Positions 8,468-16,422 of a stretch of DNA of 64,000 nt are shown piece by piece; positions within the stretch are counted from its first letter, which is position 1, and every line of letters begins with the position of its first letter. The position numbers and the translations under genes were made by a program. Under the pieces are notes generated by a model. The model searched no databases. It had not been told where the DNA came from and saw nothing but the letters and a program-made list of their open reading frames with translations. The stretch is from a virus. The stretch covers positions 21,660-85,659 of the IMG/VR virus record IMGVR_UViG_3300025674_000024. One strand, written 5' to 3'.

Positions 8468-9069
8468 CGCGCTCTCACGACTTTGTTTTTGATCCCTCTC
8501 TTAATGGCTTCCTCAGTCATCGCTCTGCGGCGTTGCTCAGGAGTCATATTAGCGAGTTCAGCCTCGCGCTTAGCACCTTGGCCGCTCCGCATCTCCACCT
8601 TAAGGCGGTCCCCCATGGCCTTTTTGATGATCTTGAGTGTCCCCTCCTTGGCGTCAATATCTCCTTCATCCACGGCCTTCATCACAGCTTTGTGGATCTT
8701 TCCGAGGTGAGCTGTGGTCTCCGCTTTAGCGTACACCTTGTCAAAGAGTTTGTCGTGTGTGTCTCCCCACGAGTAAGCTTCCGACTTAGCGGCTTCTTTG
8801 ACCTCGGCCAATGCGGAGGAACTCATAGGCCCTGCGCCACCCTTGGGAGGCTTCACACCGAGATCCTCAGGGCTCACCTCTTTGCCCTTGCGACACTGGC
8901 CTCCAGTGCCGTACTTGGAGCCGTCAGGGCGTTCGCAGGTGGTGAAGTCGTACGCTTCGGAGAAGCTCTGGGCGCTCTCGTCGTAACTGTCTGAAGCACC
9001 GTGCTTTTCAGCGTAAGCCGCATAGAGCTGCTCGATGGATTCGGGTTTAAAGGTGCCTTGGGGTTTCAC
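8464..9069 (-). CDS. Tagged hypothetical protein (201 aa)
   Basis: FSE at 36-38 is followed by the tag C45-C59 (a CERPDGS variant). The remaining 140 residues are helical, with alternating Lys and Glu, and I recognise no enzyme motif. It overlaps the next gene by 4 bases. It could be an effector without a known fold or a small adaptor that uses the same delivery signal. Confidence 0.78.
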   Translation of the reverse strand: MKPQGTFKPESIEQLYAAYAEKHGASDSYDESAQSFSEAYDFTTCERPDGSKYGTGGQCRKGKEVSPEDLGVKPPKGGAGPMSSSALAEVKEAAKSEAYSWGDTHDKLFDKVYAKAETTAHLGKIHKAVMKAVDEGDIDAKEGTLKIIKKAMGDRLKVEMRSGQGAKREAELANMTPEQRRRAMTEEAIKRGIKNKVVRAR

Positions 9070-9172
9070 GGGTCTGAGGTAATTAAGCCTATTTTAAACC
9101 ATCTAAGCGGGTTACCCACGCTCCTTGATGATCTTGTCGATGCGACGAACTTCAACTTTTTGAGCGGCTCAT

Positions 9173-9835
9173 CTACATGCGCTCCATCTTCTTCGCACGA
9201 GCGAAGTCGGCTTTTGCCTGAGAGTTACTAGTATAAGCTAGTGCTCGCATCCATCCCACTAACTCTTTTCTGTCGTAACTATCAAGGATTCCGCCTTGAT
9301 CTCTACGCTTTTTCAAGAGCTTTTTGATGTTGTCAGCATTGATCTTAGCCTGACCCCCCTGCTCTTCTGCTCTCGCAATGGAGCTTTTCACGGCCGGCAT
9401 AAGCTTTCCTTCGCCACCACTCCCTCTTTCGACGACTCTGAGGATTGTGCGAGAGTCTTTAGACGCTTCTTTTTTGATAGCCTCGAGCTCACTTAGCGTC
9501 TTCTCGTCGCCAGCACGGCGCTGAGCTGCTCGCTCGAACATCCCCTTGGTCTTAGCGGCAGCGGTGGCCTTGTCCTTTTCGCGGCGCATGACGGCTGGGT
9601 TGCTGGCCGCGCCCTGCTTGAGCTTCTCGGTGGGGGTCATCTCTTTCGCCCCAGCCTCCTTGCCCTTGCGGCACTGACCGCCAGTTCCGTAGAAGCTACC
9701 GTCGGGGCGCTGACAGCGGGCGAAGTCGTAGGCCTCGGCGTAGGCCAGTTGGTCCTCGGGATTCTCCGAGTACTTGAGTTCGGCGAGGGCTTTGGCGGCG
9801 GCCAACGCTTCGTCTGTGAAACGGTCTTTCCGCAT
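9173..9835 (-). CDS. Tagged hypothetical protein, first gene of the effector operon (220 aa)
   Basis: YSE at 22-24 and YAE at 32-34 lie ahead of the tag C41-C55. The remainder is Ala/Lys-rich and helical without a recognised domain. It stands first in the tagged operon, 36 bases downstream of a GGGTAAAAC motif. About 100 bases separate it from the next gene; that gap holds an 18-codon open stretch ending in TAA but no start. Confidence 0.78.
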   Translation of the reverse strand: MRKDRFTDEALAAAKALAELKYSENPEDQLAYAEAYDFARCQRPDGSFYGTGGQCRKGKEAGAKEMTPTEKLKQGAASNPAVMRREKDKATAAAKTKGMFERAAQRRAGDEKTLSELEAIKKEASKDSRTILRVVERGSGGEGKLMPAVKSSIARAEEQGGQAKINADNIKKLLKKRRDQGGILDSYDRKELVGWMRALAYTSNSQAKADFARAKKMERM

Positions 9836-9870
9836 GAGTCTGCTTTAATAGGAATGGGTTCCTCTTTTGG

Positions 9871-9891
9871 GTTTTACCCATTTCAATTATA
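9871..9891 (-). promoter_or_regulatory. Candidate promoter of the effector operon
   Basis: Minus strand TATAAT at 9891-9886, then GGGTAAAAC at 9879-9871, 36 bases before the ATG at 9835. It sits directly after a factor-independent terminator, so the operon probably starts its own transcript here. Which element is used is not decidable from sequence. Confidence 0.5.
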
Positions 9892-9895
9892 CACT

Positions 9896-9918
9896 AAAAA
9901 GCCCGGGCCTCCCTGGGC
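9896..9918 (-). terminator. Rho-independent terminator after the HNH gene
   Basis: GC-rich hairpin GCCCAGG/CCCGGGC with one mismatch, followed on the minus strand by five T. It lies 20 bases past the HNH stop codon. Confidence 0.65.
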
Positions 9919-9937
9919 CAAACTACTATGAGGAGTT

Positions 9938-10594
9938 TCAATCGTCGTATCTAGCTAAGACGTGAAAGACTGAGGAGTTCTTAAGTCTTATGGACTCAGC
10001 AACGTACAAGTCTGGATCAACAATTTGCTCGAACGAGTACCCCAAAGACAAAAGCTTAACCATGTTCCCGTACGTTTTCCATTTCTTCTTTCCTAGAGCT
10101 TTAGCTATGCGATATCCCGTGGAATGCCCGCTAAGATACTCTCCCCATGCCGCCTCATACTCCCCCTCGGTCCAATGCTTCCTCTTTGAAGCCGCGGCTC
10201 TTTGAGCCTTTATCGCCTGAGAATCAGAATACTCTGGCGTCCCCCTGTGCTTATCGTGCATTTTCCTCGCTCGTTCTTGAGCTGGTTTCCACATCAAGCC
10301 TTTACTTTTTGCCTCCTTGATCTTTTCCATTAAGGCTAAACTTCCTCTTTCTCCGCCCTTCATTGCTGCTTCCACTAAGGGAAGATAGGAGTCTTTGCCA
10401 TGCCAAACATGAGCGTGAAAACTTGGAGAGCAAACGTACAGATTGCTTGGGTCATTAGTTCCACCTTGACTTTGAGGGATGCGATGGTGAACGTGCATCC
10501 CTTTCATCTGCTGATCCGTAAGACCCCAGTTCTCTTGAGCTATAGCCCTATAGTGTCTACGATCAACTTTGACTAGGCTAGACTCCTTCTTCAT
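9938..10594 (-). CDS. HNH homing endonuclease, free-standing (218 aa)
   Basis: The N-terminal third carries an HNH core: VHHRIPQSQGG at about residues 34-45, then ND.SNLY and two histidines (FHAHVWH). The C-terminal half contains basic helix-turn-helix-like segments (YRIAKALGKKKW) typical of DNA-recognition modules in homing nucleases. Its ATG overlaps the PhoH stop (TAATG). Likely a mobile gene inserted between phoH and the effector operon; the coding looks more AT-rich than phoH. Confidence 0.8.
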   Translation of the reverse strand: MKKESSLVKVDRRHYRAIAQENWGLTDQQMKGMHVHHRIPQSQGGTNDPSNLYVCSPSFHAHVWHGKDSYLPLVEAAMKGGERGSLALMEKIKEAKSKGLMWKPAQERARKMHDKHRGTPEYSDSQAIKAQRAAASKRKHWTEGEYEAAWGEYLSGHSTGYRIAKALGKKKWKTYGNMVKLLSLGYSFEQIVDPDLYVAESIRLKNSSVFHVLARYDD

Positions 10595-11409
10595 TAGTCT
10601 TCGTACCTGCTAAGGATTTTGCCGATCACGGAGTTTCTCACTACATCTTCTCGTGTAAACCTCACTCGAGCCACTTCATCAATGTTTGCCAACCGGTGAT
10701 AAGCGTCTAAGAGGCCGTTGTCTGAGTTGAAAACCTCAAGATCAACCTGCTTAGTATCACCAGTGACTACAACTCTAGAGTTTTCAGAAACTCGAGTCAA
10801 AACAGTCTTGACATTATGGATAGTACTGTTTTGAGCCTCATCAAAGATGATTAGACTATCCGCAAAGCTTCGTCCTCGAATGTCCTCCAGCAGGATTGGC
10901 TCAATGAGTTTCTTGTTCATTAGGTACTCAGCTGCACCCTGAGAGCGCATGATCACTGAGAGATTATCAAACACCGGACCTACTAACGGGGCCATCTTTT
11001 CTTCCATAGTTCCAGGAAGAGCACCACGGCCTCTTTGGTGCATAACTCCAACGTCAGAACGAAGGTAGAACACCTTATTGATCAAGTTTTTCCTGAGTGC
11101 CTCAAGTCCCCAGTGAAGAGCGACAAGAGTTTTACCAACTCCACTTGGACCAACGGCTATGGTCACAGTATGGTGGTTGATTGCTTCCCACAGATCATCT
11201 TGACGGTCAGTCAGAGGATTGAACGGGAGCAGATCCATCGTGTTGCGGTGGACGTCGCTCAACATCGCAGCTTCTCGGGCCCGACGTTCTTTACGACGCT
11301 CTTTGCAGGCTGGCATTATGTTAACGGAATTGAAGGTTTGGGTGTCGACTCGGACAACTCTTAGGCGATCATGCGAATCACCTCCATTCCCGCTTGATGT
11401 AGTATCCAT
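10594..11409 (-). CDS. phoH: PhoH-like ATPase (271 aa)
   Basis: P-loop ATPase of the PhoH family: Walker A GPSGVGKT, an LRSDVG strand, a GxLPGTxEEKMxP segment, and Walker B-like LIIFDEAQN, followed by VVTGDTKQ. These are hallmark PhoH motifs. PhoH is frequent in marine and cyanobacterial phages; its role (RNA or phosphate-stress metabolism) remains uncertain. A GGGTAAAAC motif lies 25 bases before the start. Confidence 0.9.
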   Translation of the reverse strand: MDTTSSGNGGDSHDRLRVVRVDTQTFNSVNIMPACKERRKERRAREAAMLSDVHRNTMDLLPFNPLTDRQDDLWEAINHHTVTIAVGPSGVGKTLVALHWGLEALRKNLINKVFYLRSDVGVMHQRGRGALPGTMEEKMAPLVGPVFDNLSVIMRSQGAAEYLMNKKLIEPILLEDIRGRSFADSLIIFDEAQNSTIHNVKTVLTRVSENSRVVVTGDTKQVDLEVFNSDNGLLDAYHRLANIDEVARVRFTREDVVRNSVIGKILSRYED

Positions 11410-11433
11410 GGCTCGAGAGCTTTGGACTCGAGA

Positions 11434-11442
11434 GTTTTACCC
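11434..11442 (-). promoter_or_regulatory. GGGTAAAAC motif upstream of phoH
   Basis: Exact copy of the recurring motif, 25 bases before the phoH ATG, in the gap after the terminase gene. This gap also has two copies of GAGAGGACACT on the minus strand. Confidence 0.45.
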
Positions 11443-11503
11443 GGAGAGTCCGTGAGGAGAGTAAGAGAGCCGTAAGTGTCCTCTCCTCACAGTGTCCTCT
11501 CTC

Positions 11504-13192
11504 CTAGTCAATGCCTACATCGTAACGTATATCCTGTCTCCCTCCTCTCCCCTTACCGAAGAATAGGCTGCTCTCCGCAGGTGTGAGCAACTCTCTCCTC
11601 CTCCCAGTCTTCATCTCTCCGAACTCTTTCATCAGATCTTTACGACCCGAGCTCCTGCCTAAGCTACTCCTCAGAGCGTCGTTAAGCTCCGCTCCTCCCC
11701 CGTCAAGATGGAACATGTAGTAGGTACACGCCCAGACGACGGAGTCTGTACGGTCATCATGAGGGACGTGAGGGAACGCTGTGAGTTCCTTGATGAAGTC
11801 CTGAACCCACGCCCCATCTACGAACTTCACTCGTTTGGCTTCAAAGAGCGGGCATATCGTCTGGAGTCGGATCGTCTTGGACTTCAGAGGCTTAAACGGA
11901 TGGACTTGGATCTTGCTCTCGCGTTCCAGCACCTGAATGAGTGATTGCCCAGAAGCGGCTTGCTCGATCGTCATGAAGCGTGCGCCATAATACTTCTGAG
12001 TCTGCTCCACCATGGCCATGAGGTCTGGGAATCCCCATCTCCCGTGCACAAGCTCTCGGATGTAGATGTTGTCAGGATCTTTGCGACTAAATCCCGCTAC
12101 GCATATCACACTCTCGTCAGCCTGTTGCCTCTCGGAGAACGCCGTGTCGAGTGATAGGTAGGTGATGTCAAACTCCGGACACTCGTCTGGGTCTATGACT
12201 TGGACCCACCCGGCCTTGACAATAGAGCCTTCCTGAGCCGTCGGAGTCCCTTGGTACAACGCGGCGAACTTACTGCTTCCCATCGCGCGCTTTTGCGACA
12301 AGAGCATGTCCGTCGTGAAGACGGGGTTTGATGGCCAGTGAGACTCTCCGTTCTTACGGCCTAGAGGGTCTGTAGACTCGTTCTCGCAGATCCCGGGGAT
12401 GTTGATCCAACGCCAGCCCGTCGGATTCTCCACCTCATCATACATCCCGTCGCCGTCCATGAGAATCCCGTGAAGGTCTCTTTCATGGAAGCGCGTGCCG
12501 ATGAGTATTTGCGCCCAGCGGTTGGTGCGGCGTGTGGAAGCTTGTTCACCCCAGAAAGTCTCAAGACCTTCTAAAGCGGCTCTAGAATCAGACCCCTTCA
12601 GTGGGTCATCAATAACGAGGGCCCCAACTCCGGGACTGTCCATCGCAGGTGTACCCGCCGTGAAGCCTGTAAGAACTCCTCCCACTGAAGTAGCTAGGAT
12701 GTATCCCCCTCCTCTTATCCCATACTTTTCATCTGGGATAAAGCCCTGCCACTCTGGGAATACTTTCGTAAAATATTTATGCCTTAAGTACCCAAAGATC
12801 CCTCTATGAAACTTGTTGGAGAGCTGCTGCCCGTACGAAGCAATGATGTGCTGGGTCTGTTGATCTCTCCCAAGTAGCCATGCTACAAAGAGTTGAGAGA
12901 GCATAGACTTCCCAGAACGAGGCGGGCAAGAAACGATAAAGCGTTGATAGCGCCATTCCGCCACATCTTCAAACCCAGAAGCTATGATTTCATGAAATGG
13001 CTCCACCACTAACTTCCCATCAAGCATAAGATCAGAGAAGGCTAAAAAGCAACTTCTTGCTGCTCTATACTTATAGTCTAAGATGATACTTTTCGGGGCC
13101 TCCATGACCGTGAGTTCTTGGAGCCCTCTCTTATAGACTCTCCAGGAAGAAAACTCTTCTAGTTGAGAGACATGGCTAATGATAGGCCTCAT
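11504..13192 (-). CDS. terL: Terminase large subunit (562 aa)
   Basis: DNA-packaging motor. Walker A-like CPPRSGKSM at about residue 90, Walker B VIDDP near 195, an ATPase coupling segment, then the RNase H-like nuclease with acidic residues in DTAFSE and in DDRTDSVVWA. Length and order are normal for myovirus large terminases. It follows a GIY-YIG-type gene by 2 bases. Translocates genomic DNA into the prohead through the portal encoded at 35084-36493. Confidence 0.93.
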   Translation of the reverse strand: MRPIISHVSQLEEFSSWRVYKRGLQELTVMEAPKSIILDYKYRAARSCFLAFSDLMLDGKLVVEPFHEIIASGFEDVAEWRYQRFIVSCPPRSGKSMLSQLFVAWLLGRDQQTQHIIASYGQQLSNKFHRGIFGYLRHKYFTKVFPEWQGFIPDEKYGIRGGGYILATSVGGVLTGFTAGTPAMDSPGVGALVIDDPLKGSDSRAALEGLETFWGEQASTRRTNRWAQILIGTRFHERDLHGILMDGDGMYDEVENPTGWRWINIPGICENESTDPLGRKNGESHWPSNPVFTTDMLLSQKRAMGSSKFAALYQGTPTAQEGSIVKAGWVQVIDPDECPEFDITYLSLDTAFSERQQADESVICVAGFSRKDPDNIYIRELVHGRWGFPDLMAMVEQTQKYYGARFMTIEQAASGQSLIQVLERESKIQVHPFKPLKSKTIRLQTICPLFEAKRVKFVDGAWVQDFIKELTAFPHVPHDDRTDSVVWACTYYMFHLDGGGAELNDALRSSLGRSSGRKDLMKEFGEMKTGRRRELLTPAESSLFFGKGRGGRQDIRYDVGID

Positions 13193-13194
13193 CT

Positions 13195-13797
13195 TTATCT
13201 TGGGTTCGTGTACCCACCTCTTTGAACTCCGTAATGGAGATGATATTCTTTAAAAGTCTCCGAAAGGCTGTCCGCTGGGATCCTCTCCCCGTCTATCAAT
13301 ACGCCGTATCTTGTCAGTCTTCCCTTCCTACGGAAGTACTCCCAATCTCCGTAGATTTGAAGCTTTTTCTCTTTTTGTATCTTACGGCTTTTATCCGCAT
13401 TTCTTCTGCATGCTTCTCTCTTCCTTTCCGTCCACACTTTACCAGAGGCCTTAGCAGCTTTTGTCATATGACCGGGAATAGAAGCTGTCTTAAGCCCTCC
13501 CTTTCTCCCAGCTTCTCTAATGACTGCAAGAGAATAGAAGCCTCCGCAATTCTCGTTCAAGCACAGAGGATTGTTCAAATGAGGCTTTATCAGCTCTGTC
13601 TCAGCTTTTCTTGCATCTTCCCAAGATGAAAAGACTTTTAGAATCTCTTTTTGTGGGACATATTCATCCCACTTTGCCCTATGAGTTATAGGACTGCCCC
13701 AATACTCTTCATCAAAGAATTTCTCTTTATGAACACCGAAGTAAAAGTAGTCTGAGCCAACAAATGTGATTTTGTACGTGTAGATTCTAGGCTCCAT
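13195..13797 (-). CDS. GIY-YIG-type homing endonuclease-like protein (200 aa)
   Basis: The N-terminus reads YKITF...YFYFGVHKE...YWGS, a variant of the GIY-YIG core, followed by a conserved Glu in ETELIKPHLNNPLCLNEN. The middle is basic with a repeat-type DNA-binding helix, and the C-terminus suits a recognition module. It is wedged between a 98-residue gene and terL with 1-2 base junctions, as free-standing mobile endonucleases often are. The family call is moderate since the GIY-YIG letters are degenerate. Confidence 0.65.
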   Translation of the reverse strand: MEPRIYTYKITFVGSDYFYFGVHKEKFFDEEYWGSPITHRAKWDEYVPQKEILKVFSSWEDARKAETELIKPHLNNPLCLNENCGGFYSLAVIREAGRKGGLKTASIPGHMTKAAKASGKVWTERKREACRRNADKSRKIQKEKKLQIYGDWEYFRRKGRLTRYGVLIDGERIPADSLSETFKEYHLHYGVQRGGYTNPR

Positions 13798-14093
13798 CAG
13801 TCTTCTTTGGCGTTACCTTGGGAAAGTTTCTTAATAAGTTCATCGACACGTCCACTATATTCTTTAGCGAGCTCTTTTTCCTGCTTAGACTCTGTCTCTT
13901 GAATAGAGATTATATCACTAAGGAGATCTCGATGAGCTTTGAGACTTGAGTTAAATACTTGCACGAGGTCCCTTAACGGAGCCTCACCCATCGTAGCTTC
14001 GATGTCTCCGAGAGCTTGCTCCGCGACCTTGAGGACTTTTTCGGCCAGCTTGGACTTTTGAGCGATGATCCGCTCGTTACGATCTTCAGCCAT
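13797..14093 (-). CDS. Helical protein, possible small terminase (98 aa)
   Basis: Almost entirely amphipathic helix with heptad-like spacing (Lys, Glu, Leu, Ile). Its place immediately upstream of the terminase large-subunit region and its size fit a small terminase subunit, but no helix-turn-helix is obvious, so this is inference from synteny only. Confidence 0.6.
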   Translation of the reverse strand: MAEDRNERIIAQKSKLAEKVLKVAEQALGDIEATMGEAPLRDLVQVFNSSLKAHRDLLSDIISIQETESKQEKELAKEYSGRVDELIKKLSQGNAKED

Positions 14094-14094
14094 G

Positions 14095-14271
14095 TTAGAA
14101 ACTTCTCCTGCAGCGGGAGCACCCGCGGCCTCTCGTGTTAGCGTTGTTTCGCACCGTAGTGGGTGGGCTGTGGATCTGCTTCAAGAGCGCCTGCGCTTTC
14201 TGCCTGTCACCGTTGTGAAGCGCTCTGTAGTACTCCTTCCAAAGAAGATCACGCCTAGACGGGTCAATCAT
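14095..14271 (-). CDS. Small Arg/Cys-containing protein (58 aa)
   Basis: I start at the ATG at 14271 because it overlaps the upstream TGA (ATGATTGA). The product has an N-terminal helix and a basic C-terminus ending in CSRCRRSF. Function unknown. Confidence 0.6.
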   Translation of the reverse strand: MIDPSRRDLLWKEYYRALHNGDRQKAQALLKQIHSPPTTVRNNANTRGRGCSRCRRSF

Positions 14272-14482
14272 AGCTCTCCTCCTCTTGGTCCATGGTCCCG
14301 TAGATCGCGTCAAGCAGTTCGGACAAGGCAGTCTCCTCGTCCTCAAACTTATCGAGGAAGGATTCTGGGACTTGCTGTGACAGAAGTCGTATGTGCGTCT
14401 TCTTAAGCCGCCTGTACTTTTCAGCGTCGATCTGGGAACTGAAGTCGGAGAGATCCACTCCCGCCCCTGCTACTATGCGCAT
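14264..14482 (-). CDS. Small acidic protein (72 aa)
   Basis: ATG at 14482, TGA overlapping the next gene. Acidic C-terminal half (DEEETALSELL-like). Located between the neck gene and the terminase cluster. Function not recognised. Confidence 0.6.
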   Translation of the reverse strand: MRIVAGAGVDLSDFSSQIDAEKYRRLKKTHIRLLSQQVPESFLDKFEDEETALSELLDAIYGTMDQEEESYD

Positions 14483-14491
14483 GGTGGACTT

Positions 14492-15688
14492 TTACCCCTC
14501 TCCGGTGCCGTACTCCTCGAGAGTCTCTTCCTCGGAGATTCCTGGTAGGTACTGGTCCGGGCGGAAGAACTGGAACTCGCTGGCCTTGATCCAAGCTCTC
14601 CCCAGAGGGGTGTTACCTACTCTTATGTAGGTCTCTCCTTCTATTGTCAGCTTTACTCCTGCGGAAGCTGGGAAGATGGCTCCGTACTTCACGCGAGCGG
14701 TAGCGGTGTCCGGGTCGGAGGGGTCGGTGTACAGCAGAGCCTGCTGAGTGATCACCTGGCCGTAAGCTGTGACTGGGAGGCTCGAAGCTGAGAACTCCTC
14801 GGTGTTTCCGGGAGTCTCTGGAACGTAACTCTCTCCCAAGATGCGAATCAGACCGTTAGTCAACTGCAGCAAGCGGTTACCCGTGTCCACGCCGAAGTAA
14901 GAGCGGATGGAGTTCCCATCTGAGTCCTTAATGCTGATGACCTCGAAGCGTCCACTCGTATCGAGAGTCCCAGTCGGAACCTTCACGTACTTCGCGTCGA
15001 TTTCCGCTTTGGTCATAAAGACCTGAGAAGGATCCCACTTGTAGACCAAGTCTCCGTCGTCGTTGAAAAGCACACCGCTGTAGGACGGATCGTAGTCGAT
15101 TGTATCGTTGGGGGGAGGTAGCACCGGGTCGAGGATGATGCTGTCTCGTACAGCTTGCCCGGGTTGCAGAGTGGCAAGAACGTTCTGCGGGAAGAGCTTA
15201 GAGCAGTCCCCCCGAGCGACGCATGGGTCGATGGCGATACCGCGGTAGTAGTCCTGCACTACGATCTGCCACACTTGCGTGTAGGTGTAGTGCGAGGAGT
15301 CTGTGAGTCCGGTGAAACTTTCTCTTACAAGGTGAAAGGGTTCGACGATTTCTACGCCCGTGTTACAGGGGACTGTGTTAACCAGAGTCTCGTGACTGGC
15401 CGCGAGCAATTGCACGGCAAAGTCGTGCCCTGACTGAGAGAGATACGATTGGGAAGCGATATTGACCTCGAATGTCATCGTGCGCTCCATGGTCAGAGGA
15501 GCCTGACGAATCGTCTGCACGGAGGAACCCGTATAGCGCACCACCATCGAGTTCACCATTTGGAGGATGCCCTCCTCGTCAGAGACGTCCGCGAGTCTTA
15601 CCACATTGACACCGAGGGGAACGAGAGTGGAGGACAAGAGCGCGTTGGACATGTAGCGCTCGATCTTCGTAATGCTGTCTAATCGCAT
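14492..15688 (-). CDS. Neck/tail-terminator-like structural protein (398 aa)
   Basis: The first 150 residues resemble the Mu gp37/DUF1834 group of tail-terminator-like proteins: a helical start, a beta-rich middle and a segment QVWQIVVQDYYRG. The C-terminal 200 residues are beta-rich and fibre-like, so this could be a fusion with an appendage. Its ATG overlaps a TAA in a second frame (TAATG), which is one reason to think the preceding gene extends by frameshift. Confidence 0.55.
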   Translation of the reverse strand: MRLDSITKIERYMSNALLSSTLVPLGVNVVRLADVSDEEGILQMVNSMVVRYTGSSVQTIRQAPLTMERTMTFEVNIASQSYLSQSGHDFAVQLLAASHETLVNTVPCNTGVEIVEPFHLVRESFTGLTDSSHYTYTQVWQIVVQDYYRGIAIDPCVARGDCSKLFPQNVLATLQPGQAVRDSIILDPVLPPPNDTIDYDPSYSGVLFNDDGDLVYKWDPSQVFMTKAEIDAKYVKVPTGTLDTSGRFEVISIKDSDGNSIRSYFGVDTGNRLLQLTNGLIRILGESYVPETPGNTEEFSASSLPVTAYGQVITQQALLYTDPSDPDTATARVKYGAIFPASAGVKLTIEGETYIRVGNTPLGRAWIKASEFQFFRPDQYLPGISEEETLEEYGTGEG

Positions 15689-16022
15689 TAGACTTTGCGC
15701 TCCATCATCATGGTGTTGTACACCCTGCCCGTCTTGTTGTTGCGAATGGTGAGAGCGTCCTCTTCCTCGACCAGGGCATAGTCCCTGCGGTCATTCTTAT
15801 GTAGCTCAGGTTGATATAGTCATGTGCAGGGATCTCCAGGCCGGTAAGCGTGGGGATCGGGTTGCCGCTATCGTTTTTAATTTCAACGCCATCAGCAGTC
15901 ACGCTTAGCGTCGCGCTGCCGATATTTACCGGAAGGGGATCTGCGGTCGAGGCGATCTTAGCGTCCCCGCTCCCGTCGACGAAGCTGATAAGACGGTTTG
16001 ATACGAATCTGGGCTCTGACAT
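15688..16022 (-). CDS. Small structural protein with apparent -1 frameshift
   Basis: The main frame runs from ATG 16022 to TGA 15708 (104 aa). After the phage-typical segment PAHDYINLSY the C-terminus becomes unconvincing, Arg/Thr rich. In the -1 frame a clean segment (KNDRRDYALVEEEDAL and onward, about 37 codons) continues to a TAA at 15688 that overlaps the next ATG, with no start codon of its own. Either ribosomes shift frame, the gene is broken, or there is a sequencing error; no canonical slippery heptamer is visible. Confidence 0.55.
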
Positions 16023-16420
16023 TAGACTACAGCACGGATGGATGAGATGGCGGAACCGGAAACTTTGTAAAGTCCCCCTGTAGGAACGCCACCGGCTATC
16101 GCAGCGGCCTGATCAGCATATTCGGTAAGTTCGCTGACGAGAGCGTCCACGACAGCGTCGGAATCAAGAGAGGAAGCGACAGGAGGGACAGTAGCCGTGA
16201 CCCACGCTCCCTGATAATAGACGTAGAGTTCTCCGGTGTCGGAATCCCACCACAAGTATCCGGCTTGAGGAGCTGTAGGAGGGAGAGAGTTGATGTAGAC
16301 CGGAGGAGAGACTTCCGCGGAAGCTACCGCCTCCCAGGAAGTTCCGTTCCACTTCCAGGACTGGTCTCCGACCGTGTAGATCTGGTTGAGAGTGGGGGAT
16401 GTGGGGAAAGAGAGTGCCAT
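16022..16420 (-). CDS. Fibre-type structural protein (132 aa)
   Basis: The N-terminus (PTSPTLNQIYTVGDQSWKW) and the segment WWDSDTGELYVYY are motifs common in phage tail fibre and virion appendage proteins. The rest is Ala/Val rich. It overlaps the next gene at 16022. Likely a minor appendage or attachment protein. Confidence 0.6.
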   Translation of the reverse strand: MALSFPTSPTLNQIYTVGDQSWKWNGTSWEAVASAEVSPPVYINSLPPTAPQAGYLWWDSDTGELYVYYQGAWVTATVPPVASSLDSDAVVDALVSELTEYADQAAAIAGGVPTGGLYKVSGSAISSIRAVV

Positions 16421-16422
16421 TG

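Noticed and set aside
607-9835. Tag as a zinc finger
   Set aside because: Each tag has only two cysteines and no conserved His nearby, too few ligands for a classical finger; a disulphide or simple sorting peptide is more likely.
14490-14497. GGGTAAAA string before the 72-residue gene
   Set aside because: The TAA is the stop codon of the upstream gene and the motif is only 8 bases from the ATG, so I do not count it among the late-promoter candidates.
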